DNA from: Halichondria panicea
Lineage: Eukaryota > Porifera > Demospongiae > Suberitida > Halichondriidae
DNA: 64,000 bases
Direction of reading: 5' to 3'
Assembly (NCBI RefSeq): GCF_963675165.1
Contig: NC_087384.1
Span: forward strand, 4,643,182-4,707,181
Shown here: one piece after another, positions 53,557 through 64,000 of the stretch
How positions within the stretch are numbered: position 1 is the first letter of the stretch
Layout of the letters: every line of letters begins with the position of its first letter
Program-made: the position numbers and the translations under genes
Notes under the pieces: model-generated
What the model saw: the letters and a program-made list of their open reading frames with translations, nothing else
Told to the model about the DNA's origin: nothing
Database searches by the model: none

Positions 53557-55244
53557 ACACTGTTAAAAACGGTGTGTTGAATAGCACACTACTTTTCACA
53601 GGTAATTTTTAGTGTGTGTTAATGTGCACACCTGTGCATATCTGTGTTCACTGACACTCAATTGTGTGTAATAGAACACTCAACTGCACAGTGTGTAACT
53701 GAACACTCCTGACATTCATCTATGGACAAAATTAGTTTAAGTACAAGGTGCTAATGTTAAAGAATTTTACTCAATGACATCGCTCTAAAATCTTATTGGT
53801 TAGTTTGTAGTTTTCTCACTTCACTGCCACATGTTTCTCTTTGAAACTCAAGAGAACCAGCTTGGAGAAGTTGGAGCTAGCTGAAGAAACAACTTGATCT
53901 AGTCTAGATATATAATGATATAATAGTATCTACCAGTTCTCCAAGGTCTTTTGGTCAAAGAGAGATCAATCCAGCACCCAAGGACGCGAGGACACGAGTG
54001 TATCAAAGCAAGACAGCTGTACATATAGCCAGGAGTACTCAGTCCTGATAATAGCAGCCATGTAAGTCATTTGTTATACACTATAGCTTAATAAAGGTTT
54101 ATCTTAATCTTTTTACACAGGGAGCTCGTCTACATGTCTATGCCAGTGAATAAGAACCATGTCAATTCTTGATGTGAGTATATATACATGTACCGTATTC
54201 ACCCGAATTACCGGGACACAATTTTAAAAATAATTATGGCTTGCAGTGTCCCTTGAAGAAAAATTACGTTAAAGTCGAAGTGTCCCTTGTATTAGGGTGT
54301 CCCGTAGTAATTAGAACGAATATTCCACATTTAAGGTACGTACGCGGCCTCGATTCTAGTAGAATCCAGGAGTTTCTAAGAGTTTTGAGTCTCTACCGAG
54401 CTGACGTTAGGGGCAAACTGTGTTGAGAATGACTAGACTATCTAGATCTGTTCCTTTGCCTACCCCCTCTTGCTGATTATTGTGTCTAGGAGCTTTCTCC
54501 ACTAAGCAACGAGCAGCCCCTCCCCTTCTAGTCACGCTCCCGCATTATGCATTACGCATGCTCTTTTTCGTTCTAATTAGATCGGGACGTCTAAAAATAT
54601 TTACATTTCCTGTTGTTCCTTAATATAGAGTGAAAAAAAATTACCTAAGTCCGAATTGTCCCTTAGAATAGAGTGTCCCGGTAATTCGAGTGAATACGGT
54701 ATACACGTGCTGAATATTTCTCTGTCTAATTATTATTATGATGCCTATAAATGTATTCATCCAGGCTGAAGAATGTGGAGACAAACATGAAGAGCCCATG
54801 ACAAGCATGTTATCCGTCAGACTGCTTCAGCAAAGAAAGTTCTTCAATTATGTGACTTTGTACAAAACTTGGTATAATTATATACTGCTTAGGTTTTTCA
54901 CTATATATATGTACGTTACATCGTTTTTTTCTTGTGTTTTATCAACCATTATACATACGTGTACTCTAATGTTTCATTACTGCTAATATTTTTATTGATC
55001 AGATGATTGTGTAATTGTTAAATGCATGCCATGCATATAGGCACGCTTTGGCGTACTAAGGGTGTTGCTTTACATTCATTACATGCTCTACAGCACACCA
55101 CAGCAGTGTCCCTGAACACTCTTGAAATGTGTTAAACAGCACTCTTCATAGGTGTGTTGTGTAGCACCCTAAAGTAGGTAAAACTTAAACAGTCATCCCA
55201 ACGCCCCAAAAGTGTGTTAATCAACACATCATTTTTAACAGTGT
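53557..55244. mobile_element. 1.69-kb TIR element (ACACTGTTAAAAA ends)
   Basis: Left end ACACTGTTAAAAACGGTGTG and right end the near inverse (ATCATTTTTAACAGTGT), matching over about 33 bp with a few mismatches. Subterminal GTGTGTT and AACACAC words repeat inside, as in many non-autonomous elements. It contains another element at 54191-54701. No transposase motif is found in the internal frames (54738-54986 included). Confidence 0.78.
54191..54701. mobile_element. 511-bp nested TIR element
   Basis: Left end TACCGTATTCACCCGAATTA followed by CCGGGACA; the right end is its inverse with one mismatch in 28 bp. Subterminal words TGTCCCTT recur on both sides. It sits inside the 53557-55244 element and is therefore the younger insertion. 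Confidence 0.88.
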
Positions 55245-55741
55245 ACATGTACATTTCCAGAAGCAGCAGTCATTGTGAATTTTGACCTCTATGCAGATCT
55301 TCCCCCTTCTTCGATTAAATTGATTCACTTTCCGTGCATGTATATCTTTTTTCATAAAAGTTTACACCAAACAACAAAGAGTTTACAACAAAATTGTGGG
55401 ATATATAGTGTACGTTGTTAGCACCCGGTATATCATTACGTTTGAGGTGACCATAAACATGATACATGTATAGACACAGTTATTATACTGAGTGGACCAA
55501 TCAGACTTCATCAGGTACCCCTGGTACAATTTTGCTTTTTAGTCCAATTAACGAAGTGAGGTTATGTTTAGGTCCTATTCGAGATTTTCCGTATGTTGTT
55601 CGTGGTTTTCGTTAACAAAAAGGAGCAGCCTTTTTGCAGCGTGATATTAAATTTGTGGTATAAATGTTCGCAGTACATGCTTAATCAGTGAAAAGCGCAA
55701 AAATTTACGTCCTCAAAATATACCCGCTACACAGTGTGTAG

Positions 55742-56205
55742 AGTTTAGATACTTACACTAAGTTCTCGTTCTGCATGGCTGACAGTTCTCTCTAATGGAC
55801 CACGCCCTGTAATATGCATAATTGCATCCTCAAATATCCACTTCAAATGGTGAGTGCATGTTAAAATATATAAATTGTAATAGTATCTCCTATAGAAGGT
55901 TCTTGATTTGGGAGGTATGCAACTGTCTATCTGTACAGTCATGTATGACTCGTGTGAATATGTTAATTGACTTGTGTTCACATTTTGGGGGTTTTGAATT
56001 AAACTGGCAATCCCCGACCTTCAATCAGTTGTATGCATTGAATAGTTTCGTAAGCCAAAAAATGTTGTTGGTATATCAGCTATATATAATTATGATATGC
56101 ATACCGAATTTTAATGTATTCTCTGCCACATATTTAGTGCCACGGTGGGGCTCAGTCATTTGTTCACGAGAGGTCAAAGGTCTACCTCTCTCCAGCAGAC
56201 AACAT
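55742..56205 (+). pseudogene. Decayed copy of HEATR6 exons 6 and 7
   Basis: 55742-55849 matches exon 6 (21127-21243), including ACTTACACTAAGTTCTCGTT and a conserved GGTGAG donor, but contains stops and deletions. 56138-56205 matches exon 7 (21524-21600) with GGTCAAAGGTCTACCTCTCT. The intron between them and the text after exon 7 (TGTGTGCAACTCTCCCTATA) are also alike. It lies about 380 bp past the 3' end of array copy G. Confidence 0.87.
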
Positions 56206-56289
56206 GTGTGTGCAACTCTCCCTATAATTATTAGCCCATGCACTGTTAAAGTAATTTTCCTTCGATACTTAAAAGCCAAAATTGGTTTT

Positions 56290-56362
56290 ATAATGGTTAG
56301 GCGAACAACTAGTTGTTCGCCTAATCGTTATAAAAGCGAAAACTCGGCCTGGGATCGAGGCG
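56290..56362. repeat. Fragment of the TAG...CTA element family
   Basis: GGTTAGGCGAACAACTAGTT and its inverse form a hairpin, followed by the right-end words TTATAAAAGCGAAAACTCGG and CCTGGGATCGAGGC. It corresponds to the terminal repeat of the 36378-37465 element with the interior lost. A further single end lies at about 61907-61960. Confidence 0.75.
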
Positions 56363-56582
56363 CTAGGTTTACCACTTGATCAATTACATGTACTTCTTCT
56401 AACAGATTATGCTTTCACTACAAACATCACGTACTGTACATTGTCTGCAGTGCATGCATATTGTTGATATTTTTGTAAAAATAAATGAAGAAACACTGAG
56501 TGTTTATCATAATTGCAGTAAGCATAATATAGTTACGTTTCTACATGTGCTACGTGTGTTCTGCTAACAGCAGGTAATGTAA

Positions 56583-58228
56583 TCAAGTGGTTGGTGGAAA
56601 CAACGGTGCGTATTCGCTTGGGTCACTGATACGATGTGGAAGAGTTTCGTTATTTGTGGACAGTCCTGTCGGATGTGTAACTCGTCTTTGGTGGCAGCAG
56701 CTAAAACCACACCGACTGGTAAGAGCAGATATCATCCATGAAATGAACAATACCATGTACAGCATTAGTATACCTATAGCGATAATCACTAAAAAAAACC
56801 CATCTAATATTCTTGAACACCTCACGATAATTGTATAAAGATAACCCTATCGCAAACACTAGTAGAAGAAAAACATCAAAATAGTTGTAACGGTCTTTCT
56901 TGTATGGTCGAAGGCCAAGGATAATGACAGGTGTAATAATGAAGACCATTTGGTACACAATATTGTGGTATGCCTGAGAACCAAAGGCTATGAATATTAT
57001 TCTCAACAGTAGGTAGACTCCAGCAAACCATCGACAGTCCCTAGTACCAGGTGTTGTGCCGTTCTTGAATAGCCCTGTGTGATGTTTGCTAGCTCGTGAA
57101 TTAGAACACATTTGATTTTGCAAAAATAGAGACATCTCTGAAAGAAACGATTCTGGTAGAATAGCTGAAACATTGCTGGTAGGAATACCGTGATAACAAT
57201 AATGATTGATGATATTATAGCTAGTGGAATATATGTGCCCACATTGAAATCGGCTGCAAAGAAGAGGGTGTATGTTACATTTCCGTATTTGTCATATAAA
57301 GGTACTGGCTTTAAAAGGCTTAAAGAAATCGAGCAAAACCTGCTATAGGACAGTAAAAAGAAGGTTACAAATTCATTCACTACAGAGCCTTTTAGTCTCC
57401 GAAACCTTGTTAAGCACTTGTGAAAAGGCCTCCAGCAAATCACAATTATCTTACATCCTTTGTCGTGGAGTAAAATAAACATTGTCAAGTAGACAGCCAA
57501 AGTAAAAGCGATTGGATATAGAGCTGCTAGGTACTCCATTGCTACGACTGTAAGTGTACTCGTGTGCTCACTGATGCAAAATGAAGGAATTAGGAACATA
57601 AAGAAGTCCAAATTGAATAGCCCCACAAAATCAGCGGCAAATTTATAAATGGAATAAGAGTGGGTATATCCGCTGATATCAAATGGGTAATTTCTACACA
57701 ATACAGTGTTTAGCACCTGAGCGATCAAAACAAAGCTATTCAGAACTGGAGAGGCAAAATTTATCCGGAACACAATCACAATAACACAAATCAAAGTCAA
57801 TGGTATTGTAAGCCTGACAAAGAAGAGTAGCCATCCTAAAGGCTGTGGCATGCATTTCTTACACTCTTTGTAGTAAGAGAAGACGGCCGGTCCCAGTCCT
57901 GGTTGACAGTGACTATAGAGCAGTCCTGTGCGATTGAGAGGACCACACATCTCTTCATCAAACTTTGATACATCAGAGGGTACATCCATGAGTTGTGATA
58001 GTCGACTGGGCAGCGTCCAAGATGCTCTGTGTCATTGTTGTAAGTTAGGCAGAATCCATCTAATAGTTTTATCTTTTTTGTCACATTCGAGCACTGCAAT
58101 ATAGTATTGATCGGTTGTCCGCACTCACACTTGTTTGTTTTGTGTACAAACCATGTTGGGCATTCTTGACTGGACGCTAGAACTACTTGTAGTACTGTTA
58201 CAAGTACTCCAAGTATCGTCATTTCCAT
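56583..58228 (-). pseudogene. Polytopic membrane protein array, copy G (broken)
   Basis: Starts at ATG 58228 (MEMTILGVLVTVLQVVLASS) like sister copy C. A 13-bp deletion near 58007 shifts the frame in the ectodomain. The frame is open again from 57989 to about 57075, where a missing A in CTTGAAATAG shifts it once more; another shift near 56790 precedes the last segment and the tail (EYAPLFPPTT). A deletion near 57396 also removes part of the RRRWEL loop, and an insertion near 57478 adds residues. The gene cannot give a full product. A conserved flank to 61110 matches the flank of copy C. Confidence 0.88.
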
Positions 58229-61110
58229 ACTTAACAACAGTAGCTCAGCAATAATGCAATGTTTAGGGACACACTTAAACCGTTCTTTATCTTATTTCAG
58301 AGCAGTGGCCCTGAATGCAATTGAACGTTGTTATAAAGTATTTTGTTTAGATTAACAATAGTAGCTCATCAATAATGCAATGTTTAGGGACACACTTAAA
58401 ACGGTTCTTTATCTTATTTCAGAGCAGTGGCCCTGAATGCAATTGAATGTTGTTATAAAGTATTTCGTTTAGATTGCAGTTGATTGTGAATAGGCCTGTG
58501 TCAAATATTTTGGAATAATATTGGCACTGTGAAAATAGTTTAATGATATTCATTGAGTTGCACATGCGGAGTAGCTCAGAATACGCCCACAGTGGCATAG
58601 CCCAGATTTTGGGCCAAAGCAGGCACTGGAATTTTACCTAAAAAAAAGGTCATCACTTTTCCTCCGCAGTAAGCATACGCATTACATGGCCCTTCCCACA
58701 TTTCCATTGAATGACATCATTCTAATATGCATGCAGTACAGTGCAGAATAGGATTGACTGATCACAGTGATACAAGCTAAGTTGGAGTTGATGGACCACA
58801 AAGGGGGGGGGGGGGCTCTAGCCCCGTGAGCCCCCCTCTGCCTACGCCACTGGCCCACATTTTACATGCCAGTAAATCTAATTTTAGTCCACAATGTTGA
58901 AACCACATTTTTTGTGCTAAAGTGTGTTATTTTGCTGCTGAAATTAAAAAGTAATCATTTAATCCCATTTTTTGGTGATATATAATTTATAGGTGTTTTA
59001 TTTTGCTGCTGTGTATGTCGAATAATAGGTTTCATCAATTTGAATAAAATAGGCTGATGAAGTTGAATAATACGCTGATCAAGTGAGAATAAATATTCAA
59101 ATTAATTAATTAGGTGAAAAAATTTGAATATTGGCACAGGTCTAATTGTGAATGACGCTAACTCATGTGACGCTAACTCATGTGTGATATTGTGATAATA
59201 ATTATTATTATAGTGTTTTTATTTTCTGTGCATGGGATTTTTTTAGATGAATTTGCAATCAAAAGAATCTTATTGAGGGCCCCACGAAACCAGGATTAAT
59301 TTTACCAGGAACACAAAACACACTGATAGACGTATATACTCTACAGCACCTGTGGTGAAACTGGATAGGGAAACAACAAGAGACGTTCATAAACCATGTT
59401 GGGCATGCTTGAGGACGCTTATAGATATATTATAGTACAATCACAAGCACTCCAAATATTGTCATCTCCAGGCCTATAAGAGTGGCTCGCTCATCATTAA
59501 TGTTTGGGAGAGTTGGAAGAGGCACACTTAAACTGCATGCTCTTTATTTATCTTTTTGTTCTTCAATTAATGCTGTTATATACATAGTACTTTATTTAAA
59601 CCATTATAGACATGTTTGACTGGAACACCAGAACTATATAATAATCACCATCACTCCAAGTATCGTCATCTTCAAACTTAACAATGTTGCATTCATCAAA
59701 CAATTGAAAGTGACGAACTGAGCCACAGAAAAAACAACATTGCAGCTGCTGCAAGCAGCTGATAAAACAAATTGAAAACAAATGCTTAATGATCAAAAAC
59801 ACTGTTAGTTAATTCGTGTTCTAGCCTATAACATCACTATAATTATTATATGCATCGCAGTGTATATTATAAACATTGCTATAATTATAACACTTGTATC
59901 ACTTCTATATGACGCACATTATGTAGCGTACAGCCTCGGCTACACGCCAAACATCTCAGGGGGGTACTCAAGCCTTAAAAGTGCCGAAAACAAAGCGAAG
60001 GGCACGACCTCTTTGAACCCCAGTTAAGTGGGGCTTTTGCATATATTTTAGCGAAGGAGGTGCTCCCAAACACATTACGCTTTACGACATGCCTCGATTT
60101 GGGCAACTTTGTGTGTTCTCTGTGACATTTCTAGAGAAGGGCACCGTGTATGGTGCACAAACGGCAGGTAAAGGGCTACCTAACTTTGGAGCTGTGAGCA
60201 GGACCAAGGGGAACATACCTTTCAGCTAAGAAACCTATAAATGGTCTTCTTTTTAGCTTTTGTATCCTGACTTTTCTCTGCTGCACGGTTGCTATCAGAC
60301 GTTAATGGTTGCCAATGCATGGATGTAGTTGCACATAATTATTATTTCACGTGCACTCGGGATGTATTGCGATAAAAAGTACTCCTCAATCGTCGTGCGC
60401 GTACTCGATATATTCCTTGTGTCCGTGATATATATAATAATTATACTTTGACTGTTTGGAGGTGTCTATAGAATTATAAGCCCAAAGGAACTGCTTTGAG
60501 TATCTCGAGAGTAGCGAGAGTATAGTCTACTACGAGTGCCTGCACGAGGGCTTCTAAATCATATGGAAACCAACAAAACAGTGTCTAACTCGTTCAGATA
60601 CTATAGTATAGTGCATGCGCATGCGCAAACGTTGCCTTGCATGAGGCTTGACTAATGTAACATGATCAGTTTACTTCCTCCAAGGCACTTTTCCCACATT
60701 ATTCACCCCCTCTCCCCACACACCTGATTGCCACTTCAAGCAATCACACCATAGATAGAAGAGGGATTATGAACGGAAGTACCCTCGAAGTACTATCCGT
60801 GTTTCCCCGCGGTTTTATTGGAGGCTTCTAACGTGGGAGTCTAAACATGAGAATTGTTTTTGCCGTCTATAAAAAGTCCACGAGCGTCAGTTCTGCTGCT
60901 AAACATCAACTTCATAATATTTGTGGCCATTTGGGACACAGCACACTACTCAGTGACAGAACCTTAGCTATATCATGCTAGACTAACACAAGTATGAAAA
61001 ATCGCTCTGTGTTAGTCTATAGCTACTTCACGACAATCATTTCCAAATGATATTTACCATCAGGGGGCATTTGTTTAAGTGTTGGAGGGGTCTTTGAGAC
61101 GCATGCATTA
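58229..61110. repeat. Segmental duplication arm 2 (partner 14882-17110)
   Basis: Same order of landmarks as 14882-17110, longer because of a local tandem repeat at about 58265-58480 (TTATCTTATTTCAGAGCAGT occurs twice), the 58590-58852 element and AT-rich insertions. Array signal-peptide relics lie at about 59400-59470 and 59607-59680. It lacks the 106-bp element found in arm 1. No gene is supported. Confidence 0.85.
58590..58852. mobile_element. MITE-like element, CAGTGGCATAG ends
   Basis: Begins CAGTGGCATAGCCCAGATTT and ends CTGCCTACGCCACTG, with a G run near 58804-58815. It belongs with the element at 6931-7258. Absent from the sister arm at the matching place, so inserted after the duplication. 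Confidence 0.75.
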
Positions 61111-62426
61111 GACTAGCCTCAACTTCAGCCCCTTCAATAGTGGGCCTGGTATTTACTGTTGGCGGTGCATGGTGGGTGGACAATTAATCTCATTGAACAT
61201 TATTATTTTTATCTTATTGTGATAAAGAACAGAAAAAAGAAAAAGGAGAGGCTACCTCTCTGTATATACTGTAGACAGAGACAGCTAAGTAAAACATCAG
61301 CTCTGTAGATTTATCCATTAACTTTAGGCTCGGATCGGATACACACTCAGATCACAAGTCAATCTCATAAGAAATTAGTTAAACCTGTGGGTAAAAAATA
61401 AATGTGGATAAGTACAGTGGCTGTGACGTAACATAATGTGAGGACTACTTATTGATTTACACAATAGATTTACCATTGAAAGCACTATCCATTAATACAC
61501 ACTCAAGCAACAAGTCCGGATACACACTCAAGCAACAAATCCCTCGGATCGGATACACATAAGTCCCTCGGATTGTAAACACATTCAGGCCACACAGTTC
61601 TCGGATCAGATACCACGTACTTACTCTGTGACCAATTTTCGACAAATTAATGTCACAACAATGCTTCCTTCCAGAGAGAATGGCACTGAACGTCGAACAG
61701 ATACACCAACACTTTGAAAATGGCTTCACTCAGAGAAATAAGAGGAGAAATCACCATCACAACACTTTTTTCAGAGAGAGGTGCACTGGTCCTGTCAAGC
61801 TTCACTGGAAAGCAGATGGACAGGGGCGTAGCCAGGATTTGAGAGAGGGGGGTGCTGGATGAATGGATTGTCTGAATTACCAGTGCGCGGAGTGCACCGG
61901 CTGGCGTAGCCTCGATCCCAGGCCGAGCTTTCGCTTTTATAACGGCTAGGCGAACAACTACAGTGCAACAACCAAAGAGAGTAGAACTTTTGTTTTTTTA
62001 CGTTTTTGTGTATATCTTCTAAACTAAATGTGATTGGATCAATTTGAGTGCAGGTACTGAAAGTTCAACTATTGGCGCTTCCAGTGGACCACCACCTGTT
62101 ACATCATATGACATCATCATTCCAAAATGGCTGCTAGAATATGTGTACAATGGAAAATATGTTAGGCATGGAACTATCTTATATGTTTGAGTTAAGATCT
62201 GAAATTTGTTGTGCAAGTACTTCATTACCTTGCACATCTTTGAGCTCCAGCGGAAGTGCAGGCTGTTAGTAGGTTCTGAGATACACAGAATTTTGTAAAT
62301 TTTTAGTAGCAAATGTGTTAGGCATTGATTTTTTGAGTTTATGCTAGTTAAGGTCTGATTTTTGAGGAGCATGTACTACAATAGTATACTTTTCATTTGT
62401 ACTAACTTACAGGAGCTAGACCAGTC
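61111..62426. other. Repeat-rich spacer
   Basis: Contains short direct repeats of CGGATACACACTCAAGCAAC type at about 61500-61545. A lone CAGGGGCGTAGCCAGGATTT end lies at 61821, a single TAGCCTCGATCCCAGGCCGA end at 61907, and a dispersed segment at 62050-62175 related to 17390-17530. The frames at 61457-61729, 61650-61862 and 62019-62372 are not supported as genes. Confidence 0.45.
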
Positions 62427-62720
62427 TCTTCTTTGCTAGAGTGGCCCTTTTTGCCAAAAATGGTGATTTTAGCTGATTTTCACAGTTTCTGTTGCGAAGT
62501 AGTGTAAGTTGCCACGCCCCTGTGACACATTATGACTGATCAACTGGGTGTAGTTACCAGGTTAGATCACATGAGCTTGGATGTAGCAAATAAAGACAAG
62601 ATGATTTGTGATGTCACAAATCAATGAATATCATTGCTTACGTCAGCAAAACGGGCAAAGAGCAGCAAAATGGAGCAAAATCACCATTTTTGACAAGAAG
62701 GGCCGCTCTAGCAAAGAAGA
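62427..62720. mobile_element. 294-bp TIR element
   Basis: Left end TCTTCTTTGCTAGAGTGGCC, continuing CTTTTTGCCAAAAATGGTGA; the right end is its inverse with three mismatches over about 44 bp. The interior has no open frame. Flanking target duplication not evident. Confidence 0.8.
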
Positions 62721-62845
62721 TAGCTATAATATAGCTATAATTATGATTAGTTTAGCACTCTAATCAGACAGTCTTAGATGGAGAGAAGCTGGTGAGGTAT
62801 ACAAGGGTGTATATATAATATTATAGCCGGAACAGCAGATAACAT

Positions 62846-63411
62846 TTACGAGGGCGGTGACGTGTAGGGGTGTAGAGAGGAGGGGTATTCTTTTGTCTTC
62901 TTTTCTTCAGCGTACTCAGTAAGTTTCGGCTTGCGAGGTATTGCTATACAAAATATAGATGAAACAGCAGTAGTAGATAAATATCTCGGGCCTACAGGCC
63001 CTTCACCACAATCTACTACCGGGCCAATAACAATTGTGAGGTAAAAATAGGTGACTACACATTCATGCACACAAAAGCTATACATCCACCTGATCCAAAA
63101 CTAATGCTCTTGGGGTGATCACCAATCATAAGGGAATGTATGCCTACAATTTAAATTTCTGTAACGCTTAGCGTATTCCCAAAAAAGGAATCTTTAGTGG
63201 TGCTCTTTAATTCAACTTTTTTTTAGCACTAAATTCTACCAGCTGATGTATGACTAATTTTCTTTGGCTTGGGGTGATACCACATGATTTACCAACAAGC
63301 ATACTGAAGTATACGACCTAAACATTAATCATTTCAGAGAAAAAGTGTACAATACAAGATTAAACTTACCTAAATTCAATGAAGAAGATAGTTGCAACGG
63401 TAAATAGAGCT
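62846..63411 (-). CDS. Possible 3'-terminal exons of an unknown gene
   Basis: A - strand frame at 62846-63089 ends in a plausible tail (FCIAIPRKPKLTEYAEEKKT, then PSSLHPYTSPPS and stop at 62846). It begins after an acceptor TTTTGGATCAG. A donor AG/GTAAGT at 63369-63370 ends a short upstream segment reading ALFTVATIFFIEF. Joining them across a 280-bp intron keeps frame and gives a hydrophobic stretch followed by a polar tail. No upstream exon or family is recognised. Confidence 0.25.
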
Positions 63412-64000
63412 TGAATAATGGTTATTCACTATCTATATAAAGCACAGTTGCACTGGATACTGGAGAACTTGACAGAATACTAGTGACAACTCATAAAATC
63501 CTAGATTTGCAATAATCTCAGTTACCCGCAAAGTTCCTGGGGAATAGATTAGCCATCATTAAGCGAGGCGCAGATGTTTAATCGAGGTCATACGTGAGGT
63601 ACATTGAAATCTACTTCCGTTTCCAATCCCTCTCTCCTACATCTATGATCTGATGATGTCCTATAAAATGCATAATTTTTTGAGTTGTGACAATTAAATC
63701 ATACAGGTTCTGCTTGTGAATTAGCAGGACAGGGTGGCAAGCCACTTGCAGTTGCAGTGCTGCTCTGTGAACTATAGGCTCAACTCAAAGAGTGACATGA
63801 TGATGATTGATGGCGATAGCTGCTGAACAGTCTGCGGGACCTTGGTATGCTCAGCCCACATAGCTTTGCGCATGTGCACTGATTTGAATATTTGGAGGTG
63901 GAGCTAGCTAGTTGGAGGTGGAGTTTTGAGTTGATCGAGCTCTAGTTCTCTCATATCATCAGCTAGTAGATGGGGGTGGCCCGCCTCCAAAAAAGGAGAC
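63412..64000. other. Window end, no feature seen
   Basis: Contains a CTTCCGTTTCCAATCCCTCT word at about 63612, the subterminal word of the dispersed element family noted at 34524. Near the end GTTGGAGGTGGAG is repeated twice at about 63894-63925. No gene is supported. Confidence 0.4.

Noticed and set aside
62019-62372. 117-residue - strand frame
   Set aside because: It overlaps a dispersed repeat also present at 17390-17530 where the frame is not kept; no domain is seen.

Overview
The window reads as nuclear DNA of an early-branching animal, most likely a demosponge. Protein-coding genes have many very short GT-AG introns (44 to 70 bp is common). One gene is a clear metazoan HEATR6 homologue. 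The DNA between genes is AT-rich and full of small inverted-repeat elements. The sponge assignment is inference from gene style and from recollection of similar multi-pass families in sponge genomes; no database was consulted.

The dominant feature is a one-strand (-) array of intronless genes for a polytopic membrane protein of about 550 residues: signal peptide, a Cys-rich ectodomain, about ten hydrophobic segments and a tail ending in a Y-x-P-L-L-P motif. Four copies are intact (8201-9856, 13223-14881, 24362-26014, 39484-41136). Two are full-length but broken (2179-3819, 56583-58228). One is cut at its 3' end and frameshifted (44671-45632). At least three are relics (6221-7315, 36027-36095, 38249-39175). 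Large direct duplications carried flanks along: about 300-6700 matches about 7785-13600, and 13223-17110 matches 56583-61110.

On the + strand, HEATR6 runs from 18297: seven exons to 21600, then a 20.2-kb intron, then exons at 41841 and 43840. The rest of the gene is not seen. Inside that intron lie two array genes and a compact block of four genes in alternating orientation (27988-33549): an unknown basic protein (-), a chromodomain protein (+), a protein kinase with a coiled-coil-like N-terminus (-), and a spliced transposase-like protein (+). Decayed copies of HEATR6 exon 8 (11728-11947) and exons 6-7 (55742-56205) sit next to array copies. This suggests the array began as one gene nested in HEATR6 intron 7 and spread with pieces of its host.

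Mobile DNA: 46584-51842 is an intronless, lightly broken coding region with Zn-finger-like N-terminus, an XPG/FEN-like nuclease region and a CXC domain, resembling Academ-type DNA transposons. Several short elements with TAG...CTA ends have perfect 9-bp target duplications (1828-1885, 4650-4937, 11372-11417, 16515-16620, 36378-37465), three of them supported by an uninterrupted paralogous site within this window. Other TIR elements lie at 75-285, 6931-7258, 22956-23143, 27292-27491, 34524-35296, 42719-43354, 53557-55244 (with 54191-54701 nested), 58590-58852 and 62427-62720.

No rRNA, tRNA or CRISPR array was recognised.
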